Assembly: GCF_030052815.1 (NCBI RefSeq)
Contig: NC_079507.1
Coordinates: 53,517,571-53,581,570, forward strand
Length of the DNA: 64,000 nucleotides
Source of the DNA: Hevea brasiliensis
Taxonomy: Eukaryota > Streptophyta > Magnoliopsida > Malpighiales > Euphorbiaceae
Direction: 5' to 3'
Positions 34,128-46,009 of this stretch are shown piece after piece (position 1 is the first letter of the stretch; every line of letters begins with the position of its first letter). The notes under the pieces were generated by a model that saw only the letters and a program-made list of their open reading frames with translations, was not told the origin of the DNA and did not search any database. A program made the translations under genes and the position numbers.

Positions 34128-36892
34128 GTCAACGAAGGCAGGGTCAATTGAACCATATGAACATGAATGAACATGAATAAACATGAATAAAATCACGTGC
34201 AGTCCCTTATCAGTGTACAAATTTTAAATAATAGAATGTTTGAATCCCAATCCTCATATGAATGTCCGGTAACTAGCAGATTAAACAACAAAGTTGCATG
34301 TTTAGACCATTAAAGAAAAACTGTAGAAACTTCCTACCTCTGCCCTTAGGGGTAATTACATGTACAAGGTCATCCACAGTAACATTGCTCCTCCCTTTCT
34401 TCTTTATAAATGCCCTAAACAAGATAAGTTCAAGAGTGATTTGAAAATGATAAAAACACAGTAAACAACTCCAAACACAGTAAACAATTCCAAAGGAAAA
34501 ATAACAAAATTAAGCAAAATGGGAAAAAAATTCCATTAATTAAATGCAGCAGTTCAAGCTTCGGGAAAATCCAAACAAGTTAGGAAAAAAAAATAATAAC
34601 TAAATAAGGGCATCCCCATGAAACCCTTATGAAAAGATACAAAATGGTAAAAATTCCCACACGACACCTTATAACTACAGAAAGAATCTAACTTTATATT
34701 AAATTAGTTCTTCTATACACTCCTCCAAAATAAATGAATGAAGGAATGGAGTACAAATATTTGCTGAAGGTGGCTCCACTTCACCAAACACAAGTTTAGC
34801 TGCATTGCCATCTAAAGCAAATCCCAAGAATTGCCAGTGGGGAACAGAACTCCTTTTAGGGAAAGGTATCCCTAACAGGCAGTTACAGACTTCAGAGAAG
34901 AAAAAGAATAGAAATTGAAGGATAGGAAGGAATAGACAGCAAAAATGAGAGAGAAATAGAGTGGGAAAGACAGAAGATTTTATTAGAATTCTTGCCACTG
35001 ATTACAGATGATCAATACAGGTTCCAGTAGCTTTATTATATAGCCTTCAACTGATTTCAGTTGGAATATAGCTGTTACCGCCAATCCTTCTCCCTCTCTA
35101 ACAGACTCACTCACCTGTAACTGCCTCTAACAAACTGTCTTCCATTTAACAGCTTTTCCCTCCTTTCTTTTAATTACTCTTCTCACTTATTTCTATACCT
35201 AGTCCTCTATATGTGACAACTTCATGTTATTCCAAAGTCATGCATCTCTCTTGCAACATCAGAATTAGTGGACTCAACCTCCATCTTATTCATCTAATTC
35301 CAACTATTATTAGACAGTAATCTCTAAAACAAACCATACAACTTTAGAGCGGGCTAAAGGAACCTCCAGCGCGCACACAACAACCTACTATCACTTGCAA
35401 TAGGACTCCTTGTTGCATCCCAACATTTTTCATAAACAAACATTCTTCATACCATTAGGTGTCGAATAAACACTTATTTCCCGGCAGACTCCATCGCTTC
35501 TCTTGATTATCACCTTATTTCTGTGGTTTTAGCTATATTCCCGACATTTTGTTTTGACCAACTTGAAATCACTTGTTAAGCCACTATATGCTATTTCACA
35601 ATGCCAGGCATCGGATCTGGTCATGGTGTCATTCATGGAGTGACAAGAAATGAAAAGTAGAATTATGTGGTTCAGTCAGTAGATCTATGTCCAAAGTAGA
35701 GAGTGCAAATATTCATAACAGAAATTGGAAAACTGAAGTTGTTCTCTAGTGATAATTACTTTCAATCTCACTAGAACACTCAATGCAAAACAATAAAAAC
35801 TCTAGGCCCAATTGATTAATATATACAAATAGGGTTCAAAGCACCACAAGAGCCCCTATCACTCTGATTGGCCAACTAGTTGTAATGCGGTACCACTACC
35901 AACTTAGATCAGCATTAAGCTGTTTTCTTCTCTACTTTGATTCCCTCATAGAAAATCCCATTTCACAATTGGCCAGAATGTAACAAAAATTTAATACATT
36001 TAACAATGGAAATATTACTGTTTGGCTAAAACAGCATTCTAAGTTTAGCACAAGCATCTTCTCAGTACCAACTGGCAATCAAATGGATAAATGAATGGGG
36101 GAGAAAACGAGTTAGTATAAAGAACGTAACAGAGAGAAGGGTATAATGACAGGACAGCACATTTATTTAATATTAAAAAAAAAAAGCAGAACTATTTTCA
36201 AATTCAAACTCAAGTTGCTCTGTTGCTCTTCTCCAAAAGGAAAAGAAAAATGCAGCTAATAATGATCGAGTTTTAATTTTCTAAGGATGCTTAACATTAA
36301 TACTATGCCCACTACTTTTCTCTTGTAGTCTAGCTCAATCTTTATGCTTCACAACAAAGTAAATAAAAAATAAACTCTTGATTTGTGCATTACCCACTAA
36401 CCCACAAACAAACAGTCGAGATACTGCAGATAATTTTGAATTTTGATATAAATAAATAAACAAAAACATAAAATAGCTGTAGAAGACCTGCAAAGAGCTT
36501 TCATTTCGTCTTTCCATCCACATTCTATAAGCCTTTCCCTCAAAAGTTCCATCAATCGCTCCTTTTCTCCACTCTCAATCAACTGAAGCAGCAAAATTTA
36601 AGAAAAAAAAAATCTTTTAATTTATAAACTAAAACAATTAATAATAAAACACAAACAATAAAAAAAAATGGAACTCAAATTATGAAGAAAAAGGAACCTT
36701 AATGTTGATAATTTCTTGAAGCGTAGGCTCTTTCCCTGGATCCTCCGCTGCATCCGGTGTTGGAGGTCGATTCACCGAATTTCTCCTTTTAAGAAATCAA
36801 AAATAAGAAAGGTTAAATACCAATTCAAGATGAAGACCTTCAAGTTTCGATTATGATTAAGGAAACAATTAGGGCCAAATCACTACTAACAT
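33931..36892 (-). CDS. ENY2: ENY2/Sus1 transcription and mRNA-export factor
   Basis: ENY2 is a small helical protein of the SAGA deubiquitination module and of the TREX-2 mRNA export complex at the nuclear pore. Exons on the minus strand: 36891-36892 (AT of the start codon), 36698-36785, 36488-36582, 34338-34414 and 33931-34004. They join in frame to 111 residues, close to the family length. Conserved parts are [55 protein letters not shown] and the C-terminal [14 protein letters not shown]. There is no in-frame ATG in exon 2, and an in-frame TGA lies just upstream. The only model giving the expected N-terminus splits ATG as AT|G across a 105 bp intron (donor AAT|GTTAGT, acceptor AAAAG|G). 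The exons from codon 2 on are certain; the split start is inference. Intron 3 is about 2 kb. Confidence 0.93.
34415..36487 (-). other. Large ENY2 intron
   Basis: An intron of about 2.07 kb. The first 100 bp are shared with the displaced copy at 6992-7092. The part around 34980-35220, read in reverse, begins TGTCACATATAGAGG and contains AATAAAATCTTC, resembling a degraded LTR, but no paired end or target duplication is visible. No coding sequence recognised. Confidence 0.45.
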
Positions 36893-36953
36893 TTGTCAAC
36901 AGCTACTACGAAAATCGAGCAATCCAAGGCAAAACATCTTTTAGCAATTTGAG

Positions 36954-36963
36954 CCTTTTATAG
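36954..36963 (-). promoter_or_regulatory. TATA box of ENY2
   Basis: CTATAAAAGG on the minus strand. A start about 30 bp downstream (near 36925) would leave a leader of about 35 nt before the AT|G start codon, in line with the proposed split start. Confidence 0.6.
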
Positions 36964-37439
36964 CGGTTGTAGTGCAAATTATATGCCAAAAAAACGACAT
37001 CGTTTCCTTGCCGTGCTCAGTGATCTCTCATGGGTAATTTACAGTTAAATTCCTGATATAGAGAGACACCCATGAGCCAGTCCCTATTTTTTTTTAATAA
37101 CCATGTAGTCCTTAAATTTGAATTTTATTAACATATTAGTCCTTAATATTAATTGCTTTTCAATTTAATATAATCTAGTGCCTAAAATTTTATATTATTA
37201 ATAAAATAGTACCTGATATAAAATAAATAATTACTTAAATATAAAAGTTTGATGTGTGAGTTATTTTATTATTAAAATAAAATTTTAGAGAATAAATTGT
37301 ATTCAATTGAAAAACAGTTAACGCTTAATGTAGATGATATGGACTAATTTATTAATAAAATTTAAATTTAAGAACTAAATTATTACTAAAACAAATTAGG
37401 AACTAATTTATGAATTTTGCTATACCTTAAAGACTTAAT

Positions 37440-37775
37440 TATAAATTAAGGCAAAATACACTTTAGTTTGCTATACTTTCACGCTTTTACAGTTTAGAAT
37501 CTAAAGAAATTTTTGTTCTAATTCAGGGATTCTTTTACCACATTGTTAGGACATTGGGGAAAAAAGTGGCTAATAGCATTAGGTTTGTTTACGTTAGCAC
37601 CATTACTGATGTGACATGCTGACATCAATGCCACGTTAGCAATTTTAATGTCTTTTTCATTTTTGTGACCTAAGTGCAAAAGAATGAAAGTATATGTCCT
37701 TATTTGCCAATGAAACAAAATTCAAGTTTTAAATGTTAAAAGCACAAAATTTCGAAAAGCACATGAAAAGAAAAA
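37440..37775. repeat. Left arm of a foldback element
   Basis: About 330 bp that is the approximate inverse of 38060-38285 followed by 42426-42590. Shared marks are AAATACACTTTAGTTTG at the outer end, AAGAAATTTTTGTT, GATGTGACATGCTGACATCA and the inner TTTTGTGACCTAAGTGCAAA. It looks like the long terminal inverted repeat of a non-autonomous DNA element of Mutator or foldback type. Confidence 0.65.
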
Positions 37776-37960
37776 AGGGAGAAAGGGAGAGGCAATAATG
37801 AAGCCATACATAAATTTTAGGGGCCAAAGTAAAATTTAACATGAATTTATATGCTTTTTTTTATAAAAAAAATGTGAGTAAAAAAGTTTTCATCCAGCTA
37901 GGGGGGCCAAGGTAGTAGAAAAGAGATAAGAAAAGAGATGGAGACAAAGTGAGAGAGATA

Positions 37961-38006
37961 TGGAGAGAGAGAGAGAGACAAAGTGAGAGAGAGAGAGAGA
38001 GAGAGA
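37961..38006. repeat. (GA)n microsatellite
   Basis: Imperfect (GA)n tract in the loop between the arms of the foldback element. Confidence 0.9.
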
Positions 38007-38059
38007 TAAGAAGAAAGGCACAGTAATTATCATTTTTTCTCATCTCTCTTTCCTAAAAT

Positions 38060-38285
38060 TTTTTTATATACTTTTAAAATTTTTGTGCTTTTAGCATTCA
38101 AGAAAATTATGTTTTATTAGCAATTAAGGGACGTATGTTTAGCATTTTGCATTTAGGTTACAAAAATGCATTAAAATTGCTGTCACGATAACATACCATG
38201 TTAGCACTATTGTTGACATCAGCATGCTACATTAATAATGATGCTGACATCAACATGTCGCATTGAAAGGCATTTAACCAAACGG
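38060..38285. repeat. Right arm of the foldback element, inner part
   Basis: Inverse of the inner part of 37440-37775 (for example TTTGCATTTAGGTTACAAAAATG and GTTGACATCAGCATGC). It is cut at 38285 by the Copia LTR and continues at 42426. Confidence 0.65.
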
Positions 38286-38619
38286 TGCGTTGCACTAGAA
38301 CAAAGGCAGCAAAAGACAGTGGGAAACAGTATGCATGAAGGACTAGTAAAACTATATGAATTAGAACAAGAAAAACAAGAAGTTTTGCATAAAGAAAAGG
38401 CACGCGCATGCCTAAAGTAGTTGACAGATAAAAGCAAAAGTTTATCTTATTCAGTAGCTAGCTCAGCTGGCATTCAGTTGTAATTGCCAGCATTTTTTTT
38501 GTATTATTTTTTTAATAACTCTAGAATTTTCACTCCATGTGTATATATATAGTCCTTCGTTGACTAATGGAAGTAACTTTTCATTTTCTCTTTTTTTAGC
38601 TTCCCTGCAATTTTGTTCA
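38286..38619 (+). repeat. Left LTR of the Copia element
   Basis: A 334 bp LTR with a TATA-like GTATATATATAG near 38540. It matches the right LTR over its full length apart from the insertion there. Confidence 0.8.
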
Positions 38620-38631
38620 TGGTATTGGAGC
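38620..38631 (+). other. Primer-binding site (tRNA-iMet type)
   Basis: TGGTATTGGAGC directly follows the LTR end; it differs by two bases from the usual TGGTATCAGAGC of plant Copia elements. Confidence 0.75.
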
Positions 38632-38819
38632 TTGGTTTATATTTCACTTGATAGACTCAACTTAGATGCAATTGCTTTATTGTCTGCAAGTAACTTGGTG
38701 AGATACCAAGTATTATTAAGTTCAAGAGCATCTAATTCAACTTTTTTGGCCTTCATTCAATTGCTATCCTCCTTGGCCTGCAGGTAAGACTTTGGTTCTA
38801 CAATTGTAGATACATTTGC

Positions 38820-40120
38820 TATGAAGTGCATATAGTCAGGGTGGCAATAAAAAAAAACTCAGGGATAATAGGAAAAGAACCTACTGTGTTTGCACCAAGC
38901 AGATGATCATTAGGAATGTGGCTATTAGAACTTGTATGAAAATTAAGGAGAGAGACTTGAGTAACAAAATCTTGTAACCATTTTGGTTTAAATGTAAGCC
39001 CAGTACTTTTCCTTAAAACTGGTTGAAGACAAATTGGATTAGGAGAATGTGATTGCAAGGGTGAAGAAATAGGTTGTAAATTATCTAATGAAGATAGAGA
39101 ATGAGGTAATGAAAACTTTTGAGAATTAGAAGTAGACATTGGGGATTGTTGGTGTTTGAACTATAGAAGAAGGTAAGGTTGAGGGAGCAAAAAAATTGTC
39201 TCCGGGAATAACAGATAATGGAATAACAAAACTATCATTTGTTGATATATTTATCTATTTGTAAGAAAATTGAGATTCATAAAAAATAAAATCTCTAGAA
39301 ATACATATTTGTCTTGTGGCTAGATTAAACAACTTGTAAGCCTTATAACCAGATGCATACCCAATGAAAATGCATTTGAAAGCCCTTGGAGCAAATTTTT
39401 CTTTATGTGTAATGATGTTTGTTGCAAAATAAAGACAACCAAAAACTTTGAGAGCCTTGTAATATGGTTTTGTACCAAACAAAATTTCAAGGATTTCCAA
39501 TTTAAAATAGGAGTAGGTAATTTGTTAACAAGGTATGTTGCAGTAAGAATTGACTCTCCCCAAAAGGTTTTAGGAAGATTTGATTAGAACATTAGAGCCC
39601 TAGAAAACTTAAAAGAGATGTTTATGCTTTCTTTCAACTGCCCATTCTGATAAGGGGAATGTGGACATGATTGTTTATGTCAAATCCCCTTAATTTTTAA
39701 AAGTTGATGCAGGATTGATTTGCAAATTCAATCCCATTATCTGTCCTACCAATTTTGATATCCTTTTGAAACTGATTTTTGACCATGATGATGAAATCAT
39801 TTATTGTACTAAAAACTTTTGTTTTGTCATCCAAAAGGAAAGTCCAAGTTGCTCTAGAAAAATCATTAAGTTAAAAAATAGCCTACACCATAAGAGTTTG
39901 CAATGGATATGTACTCCATAAGTCAATATAAATGAGATCAAAAATATCACCAGTAGTAATTTTACTTCTGGAAAATGAAATTTTTTGTAGCTTTGCTAAG
40001 TGACAAATGTCACATACATGATGTTTAGTATCCATTACATGTAGTTCAGGAATGTGAGTGAGTTTGGTAGAAGATGGGTGATGGCCATAAATCTGAAATT
40101 TCATTTGCAAGGTTTGAAAA
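38820..40120 (-). pseudogene. Copia integrase fragment, reversed
   Basis: Minus-strand pieces of a Ty1/Copia polyprotein: the GAG-pre-integrase zinc region (CDICHLAKLQKISF, 39883-40110), integrase C-terminal segments (FGCLYFATN...FIGYASGYKAYKLF, 39255-39500) and the linker before RT (PVLRKSTGLTFKPKWLQDFV, 38819-39139). Frameshifts and stops break all of them. They run against the orientation of the surrounding Copia LTRs, so they come from a second, inserted element. Confidence 0.75.
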
Positions 40121-40399
40121 TTCTAAGTAATTTCTCCTAACATAGCCAAATAGCTAGCCCCCAATATCAAGTCTTAACTCTCTAAGGGCAGCATAAAAAC
40201 TTCCGTAACAAAAGCTTGATTCTGCATACACCATCTAAATTCTTTATAATAATATTCATATTGAAGTTCCTGTCTATTAGCAACCTCTATCAACACTCCA
40301 CTTATTTTTACCAATTCACTTTCCACCTTTTTAGCTACATGGGAATCAAGAAAATTGCGGGTGCCCTTGTATCTATTAAAATCTGCAAATTTCTCTTCC

Positions 40400-41300
40400 C
40401 ATAAGATCCTGCAACAGACATGATTTGTGTTCTTGGGTACCTCTCATATCATTGAGGGACAATTGTAATTCTTCCCTACACACTTCTTCTACAAACTCAA
40501 TTCCTTCTTCCTCTTCATCTTCACCTTCATCCACACTCAATTGTAGAGTAAAAACTTTCCTTTTTTCACATTTATGGCCTGGAATAAATTTTTCATCACA
40601 CCATAAGCATAAACCTTTGTTCCTTTTCTCATTTGATCTTTACTTGTCAAATCAGGTGGTTTGGTTTGAGTTTTGGGTGGCAGCGAAGTTAGTTTTGGGA
40701 TATTTGGGGTAGGAAGCAATCAAGGTTAGGTTTTTGTGAGTTAATAAGGTGGAATTTTAAGGTGTAAAAAATGAAGAATGAGTGGTCATATAAGAGGTTT
40801 TATTGGCAGATCTAGACTTGTTATGAATGGCAACTACAGTTATTTCCTAAAGCCTAGCTAAAGCATAAGCTTCAGCTAGTTTTTTGGTCTGAACATATGT
40901 ACAAGCATCTGAAGTTCATTTACCAACCCATAAAGTAAAAAATTCAGGGCTTGGTATTTCCTGATACCAATATAAAAATACAATGCATCAAAAGCATCTT
41001 AGTAATCTTGTAAAGATTGGGTCTATTCCAAACTTTTCAATTCAACTAAAAGATCATCAAGCCCTTGTGTTCCAAACCTAGCCCTTAAAGCCCTTAAATA
41101 TTTTTCCCAATCATTATACACAGAATGACCCTTAACTATCACATATACCTGATGCCACAAAATCGCTTTTCCTTCTAAATGAAAGGCAGCCAGCTTAACT
41201 CTATTATCAGTAGACACGTTAACCACTTTGAAATAATGCTTAGTTTTCAACAACCATGATTCCAATTCATTACCATCAAAATGAGGAAAGCAAAAAAGTA
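40400..41300 (-). pseudogene. Ty3/Gypsy gag fragment
   Basis: 41023-41265 reads as a gag core (LAAFHLEGKAILWHQ then YLRALRARFGTQGLDDLL), typical of Ty3/Gypsy elements. Near 40560-40640 a frameshifted zinc knuckle (WCDEKFIPGHKC in one frame) follows. No LTR or pol of this element is seen. Confidence 0.7.
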
Positions 41301-41419
41301 GAACATATTGTTAGTCGTTCTTTTACCAAAGCTGAGTACCATGGCTTCCATAGTGTGCGAGCTCCAATGGATTAGCTACCTCTTGTGTGGATTCAATATT
41401 ACCCTTTCCTTGACTATCT

Positions 41420-41660
41420 TGGTCCATTGTAACATTAAAGCAGCACAACACATTATTGCGAATCCCTTTTTTCACTACCGTACCAAGCACCTGGATATTG
41501 ATTGTCACTTAGTACGAGATCAATTGCAAAACAGCTTTATCAAGACCATCTATGTTCCAATCACGATTTCAAGTCACAGACTTGTTTACTAAACCTCTTG
41601 GTGCCTCTGCTTTCAATTTACTCTTAGCCAAGATGGGACTCCATAGTTTCCACTCGTTTC
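41420..41660 (+). pseudogene. Copia RNase H C-terminal fragment
   Basis: Two overlapping frames carry HIIANPFFHYRTKHLDIDCH and DLFTKPLGASAFNLLLAKMG, the usual end of Copia pol. A frameshift near 41570 separates them. It ends just before the purine tract and right LTR, so it belongs to the plus-strand Copia element. Confidence 0.85.
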
Positions 41661-41677
41661 CATCTTACGCAAGGAGG

Positions 41678-42425
41678 TGCGTTGCACTAGAACAGGGGCA
41701 ACAAAAGACAATGGAAAATGGTATGCATGAAAAGATTTGATATGAACTTGCCTAACTTCGCCTCAAAAGTTAGCTCACAAGGAGAGATTTGCAAACCCAT
41801 ATATATAACACCCAAGACCTCCTTGCAGAACCGATATGGGACGCATCATTCTTGACCTCTTTAGACTGAACGCACCGACCCATATAGAGTGAGGCTCTGA
41901 TACAAAAACTGATGTGAACCGACTTCCCTGCAGAACCGATGTGGGACGCATCATTCCCGATCCCTTTAGATTGAAAGTCTTCGTGAAGCAATCGGGGTCA
42001 TGACTCGTTTATCCCCGACTTCTCCCAAAGATCGTCAGAGAACCATTGTACATGGCCCACTGACCCATATAGAGTGAGGGAGGTTTGCAAACCCATATAT
42101 ATAACACCCAAGACCTCTTTGCAGAACTGATGTGGAACGCATTAAGATTAGTAAAACTGTCTGAACAAGAAAAACAAAAAGTTTCGCTTAAGGGAAAGAC
42201 ACGGGCACATCTAAAGTAGTTCACAGATAAAAGCAAAAGTTTATTGATTCAGTAGCTAACTCAGCTGGCATTCAGTTACAAATGCCAGCATTTCTTTTAT
42301 ATTAGTTTTTTTTTTAACAACTCTAAAATTTTCAGTTCACGGTATGTGTGTAGTCCTTTGCTAATCAATGAAAATAAAAGTAACATTTCATTCTCTCATT
42401 TTTAACTTCTCTACAATTTTATTCA
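41678..42425 (+). repeat. Right LTR of the Copia element, interrupted
   Basis: Matches the 334 bp left LTR once the insertion 41737-42143 and one copy of its 5 bp duplication are removed. Confidence 0.8.
41737..42143. mobile_element. 407 bp insertion in the Copia LTR
   Basis: Absent from the left LTR and flanked by AAGAT on both sides (41732-41736 and 42144-42148). Inside, a stretch of about 55 bp (GCAAACCCATATATATAACA onwards, to the GATGTGGGACGCA-type motif) occurs twice, near 41789 and 42087. TATA-like CCCATATATATAAC sits in both copies. Class unknown. Confidence 0.7.
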
Positions 42426-42590
42426 CACATCAATGCCAATAACACTGTTAGCCTTTTTTTGCTTCAAGTGCTAATAGCATGATAGTAGAATCTCTAAATT
42501 ACAATGAAAATTTCTTTAAATATGAAGTGCAAAAGGGAAAAATTACAAATAATAATAATAATAAAGTGTAGTTTGTCTTGTAAATTACCC
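42426..42590. repeat. Right arm of the foldback element, outer part
   Basis: Resumes the inverse of the left arm after the Copia insertion (GAAAATTTCTTTAAAT, GTGTAGTTTGTC). A short (AAT)n tract sits at about 42549-42562. Confidence 0.6.
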
Positions 42591-42948
42591 ATATCTTTTT
42601 TTTCTTTTTCTTTTCTTTTTATTGTCAAAGAAATTACCCATATCTAAATTTGCCAATTTGCCATGTCAAGTTAACCTATAATAAATCTGCCCGTAGTGAA
42701 ACATAAACCATTCAGCTGACCAGTCAACGGAAAACGAAATGGCGCCAATTGGATACCATACGTACGGCCTGTGGACGCAAAAATACATACGCCTTATACA
42801 AAACAAAAATATCTTTTTTTTTTTTTAATATTTTCGGTAAGAACAGAAGAGAAAGCTCAACAGCCAAACGCAAATAATTTGATTTAATCTTTTAAGCAAG
42901 CGATAATCGGAGCTGACTTGCTGCTTCTGCAATTGTATCTCTTCTTCA
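42591..42948 (+). promoter_or_regulatory. Upstream region of the M48 peptidase gene
   Basis: Promoter-sized gap between the foldback element and the start codon. ATGGCGCCAATTGG near 42739 contains the palindrome TGGCGCCA, an E2F-like site on paper only. No clear TATA box. Confidence 0.35.
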
Positions 42949-45900
42949 ATGGCTTCGGTGCCTCTTTTCTCTCTCTGCTTGCCTCATGGGAAGTTGTCTC
43001 CTCTCAGTTTCAGCTATGGAATTTCTGATAATTTGAGGTCTGCTTCGGCTTCTGTTGGATTTAGCTCCGTCAAGAAGAATCGAGGATTTAGGGTTTCTGT
43101 TTGTAGAGCAGCTTCTGTTGTGTTTCGTGATCTTGATGCTGATGATTTTAGGCATCCGCTTGACAAACAGGTGAGATTAGATTAATTTCAGATTCTCTGT
43201 TTCTTGTTTTTGGTGGAAGTTGCTATTTTTATGGTTTTTCATTCTTGCTACCCTGAGAAAGTTGTATTTATGAAGTAAATTTGGTGCCTGTCTCTTTGGT
43301 TTACTCGGGAAGTTTACATGCTTAATTTGAGATTATGATTTTGTTTTGTGCAGCTTAATTCTTGAATTCTATTAAACAAAAATGATGGGAAACATTATAT
43401 TCATTTTTCTTTTTCTTTTTTTGTTCATTTCAATTATATATAATTTTCAGTTTCTCAGCAGCTAAAAAAAGGGTTTTGCTATTCCTATCTTCTTCCTCCC
43501 CACCCTCATGCATTTATGCTATGTTTGGATACCAAAAATTGAAATAAACGGATTTGCATTTGATTTTAATATAAATTGTTGATTTCAAATAACAACTTTT
43601 ACTTATTAAGAAATCAATTTGAATAGATTTCAAATAGCATGACTTTGTAACACACTTAAACAAGATGTTCTCAACATCTATGAGCTTAATATAAATTCAT
43701 GGCTCTAAACAATTGAAGAAAACCTATAATTTTATCAAATTCAAATATCAAAATTTTAAATTCTCCATCCAAACACAAGGTCAGTCAATTTGATCACATT
43801 TACTTTCTGTTTTGCTAGAACACGCTGCTCTTGAGGGCAATTCCAGGATTAAATGAACTAGGGAAGGCTCTTTTGGGTATTTTCTTAACTTGACATTTAT
43901 CTCAATGGTTGCAGTTCTCTACTTTTGATTTTATTTTCTATTTTATTACAACTTTTTGGCCTTTGATATTGCAAAAGACTAGCAAATTTTCCTCCTTCAG
44001 ACAGAAGGATGCTCTCTTTCTGTAGGATATCTTTTACCTATTTTTTTGTTTGGAGTTACTGTATTAAAGAGTTTATTTCAATACATTATTGCAGGATCTA
44101 TGACAGAGCAAATCATGCTTCTTGAGAATATTGGGACGTCAGTCCTTGTCTCTAAAACTCAGGTTTGCTAGTCTCTTGAGAACATGATGGATATCTTGTA
44201 TAATATAGGTATATGTGTGTTTTCTAGTTCATAAAAGGGTATTCTGTTCTTCTACCAGCTTAGTGAACTTCATCAGTTGATGACTGAGGCTGCAGAAATA
44301 CTGAACCTTGAGGCTCCTGATCTTTATGTACGCCAAAGTCCTGTACCAAATGCATATACTTTAGCAATTAGTGGGAAAAAGCCCTTTGTTGTTGTCCATA
44401 CCAGTCTAGTGGAGCTTTTGACACGAAAGGAGTTGCAGGTCTGCACTTGTTTCTGTCACTAACATGTTTGCAATTATCAATTACTCTTATATTTTGTCCT
44501 TACCCTATATTATATTGCAGTTGAATGTTAATAAATTCTGAACTACTGATCTTGTGCATAGATGAACAATATAGACCACTGGTTTAGTTTGAAATTTTTC
44601 CTAGTAACCTGTTTACTTGTGTTATTCACAATCATGCCTGTACTATACAGTTAAAGTCCTGTACTTTGTAACAGTCATATCTTCTGAATGATAAACTATT
44701 AACTTTTGGCCATTCAAATTAAACCAGGCTGTTCTGGCCCATGAGCTGGGTCATTTGAAATGCGATCATGGCGTATGGCTCACATTTGCCAATATTCTTA
44801 CTCTTGGAGCCTATACTGTACCTGGTAGGTATTTTAGTTTTCTTATTTTTTATTGAGGTAACTTGTCCACATTGTTGTAAACATCTTGTTTGATCAGAAC
44901 ATTTCATATATGTTCAAAAAAAGAGTGTGTGGACTATATGCTCACAGCTTTTTGAGGTTTGCAGTTTCTGAGACAACTTTATTTAGAGAATTACAAAATT
45001 TTTGTTTTCTATTCATAAAGATAAGTTTGTATCAATAGAATATCATCTGTCTTGGTCTTTGTGTGGCTGCATCCAACCTTGGTTGCATGATAAATGCATA
45101 AAGTTGGTTTTGACTTAAACATTTTAGGGTTTTGCTTACTGAATTAATAGGTCTGTATGATATCAGGGCATTGTTTAGCACCTTATTTAAAAGTGCAAGT
45201 TCCAAACCACTAAAAATGATGGTAATGGTTCATATGATATATATATATATATTCTTGTATCTTGCTACTGTCGGACGGCAGCAACTTCAGCAAGGAACCT
45301 CAAATGTGGGTATAATACTGTATTTCTCTATATATTTAGGGCTCCCTTTATATAAATTAGCTCTCATATTGCATATTTGCTTAATGCAGTTTATATGGTT
45401 CTTAACCAGTATATTGTTCACAGGACTTGGCAGGTTGATAGCTCAGAGCTTGGAAGAACAGTTATTTCGTTGGCTGCGAGCAGCAGAGCTGACTTGTGAT
45501 CGTGCAGCCCTTCTTGTTGCCCAAGACCCCAAGGTTTACAAAACTAAAACCTTAAAAAATTAATTCATTTTTCAATATTTTTGCAATTGTTTAAGAATCT
45601 GATTATTCAAATGCTCCTTACAAGAGGTGGTCATCTCTGTTTTGATGAAATTAGCTGGGGGAAGCCCATCAATTGCTGATCAACTAAATGTGGATGCATT
45701 CTTGGAACAAGCTCGCTCTTATGACAGAGCTTCTTCAAGTCCAGTAGGGTGGTACATAAGGTGAGGAACCTTGTGAACATAATACAAGAAAATAGGTTTA
45801 TCTGTTCCTACCAAAAAAAAAAAAAAAGGTTTTTCTGTTTCATTTGATTATCTAATTAACTTGTGCTTTTCAGAAATGCTCAAACGAGGCAACTTTCACA

Positions 45901-46009
45901 CCCTCTGCCTGTTCTACGTGCTCGTGAAATTGATGAATGGTCGAGAAGTCAAGAATACAGAACTCTTCTAAAACGTGCAATACAGATGAATGCTGTACAG
46001 AATGTTTAG
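42949..46009 (+). CDS. PGM48: Plastid M48 metallopeptidase (PGM48 type)
   Basis: Eight exons (42949-43170, 43819-43876, 44095-44162, 44259-44438, 44728-44824, 45424-45533, 45627-45760, 45874-46009) join in frame to 334 residues with GT-AG introns. The N-terminus is rich in Ser and poor in acids, like a chloroplast transit peptide (about 1-55). The zinc site HELGH is at residues 181-185 and the third ligand is probably Glu230 in AELTCDRAA. A hydrophobic stretch (WLTFANILTLGAYTVPG) follows the HELGH motif. The Arabidopsis counterpart At3g27110 (PGM48) is a plastoglobule peptidase that promotes leaf senescence; I assign it from remembered sequence and from its position between ENY2 and FIGL1. 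Intron 1 carries a MITE. Confidence 0.95.
43514..43791. mobile_element. MITE-like insertion in intron 1
   Basis: Ends CTATGTTTGGATACC and, reversed from the right side, CTTGTGTTTGGATGGA, with further imperfect inverted similarity inside (AAAATTGAAAT / AAAATTTTGATATTTG). The target duplication could not be fixed. Confidence 0.5.

Larger units (their letters stand above)
38286..42425 (+). mobile_element. Ty1/Copia element, gutted and nested
   Basis: Two related LTRs (38286-38619 and 41678-42425, the latter enlarged by an insertion) begin TGCGTTGCACTAG and end in TTCA. A tRNA-iMet type PBS lies right after the left LTR, and a purine tract AAGGAGG just before the right LTR. Only the end of the Copia RNase H remains of its own pol, near 41420-41660 on the plus strand. 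Most of the inside is filled by minus-strand debris of other retroelements. No clear target duplication: 38281-38285 and 42426-42430 differ. Confidence 0.8.

Noticed and set aside
41552..41740. Host gene with a novel C-terminus
   Set aside because: It is the end of Copia RNase H running through the purine tract into the LTR.
42739..42752. E2F site controlling the M48 gene
   Set aside because: TGGCGCCA is present, but a single palindromic match without other support is weak.
45132..45563. A separate 143-codon gene inside the M48 locus
   Set aside because: Its useful part is exon 6 of the M48 gene read together with the preceding intron.
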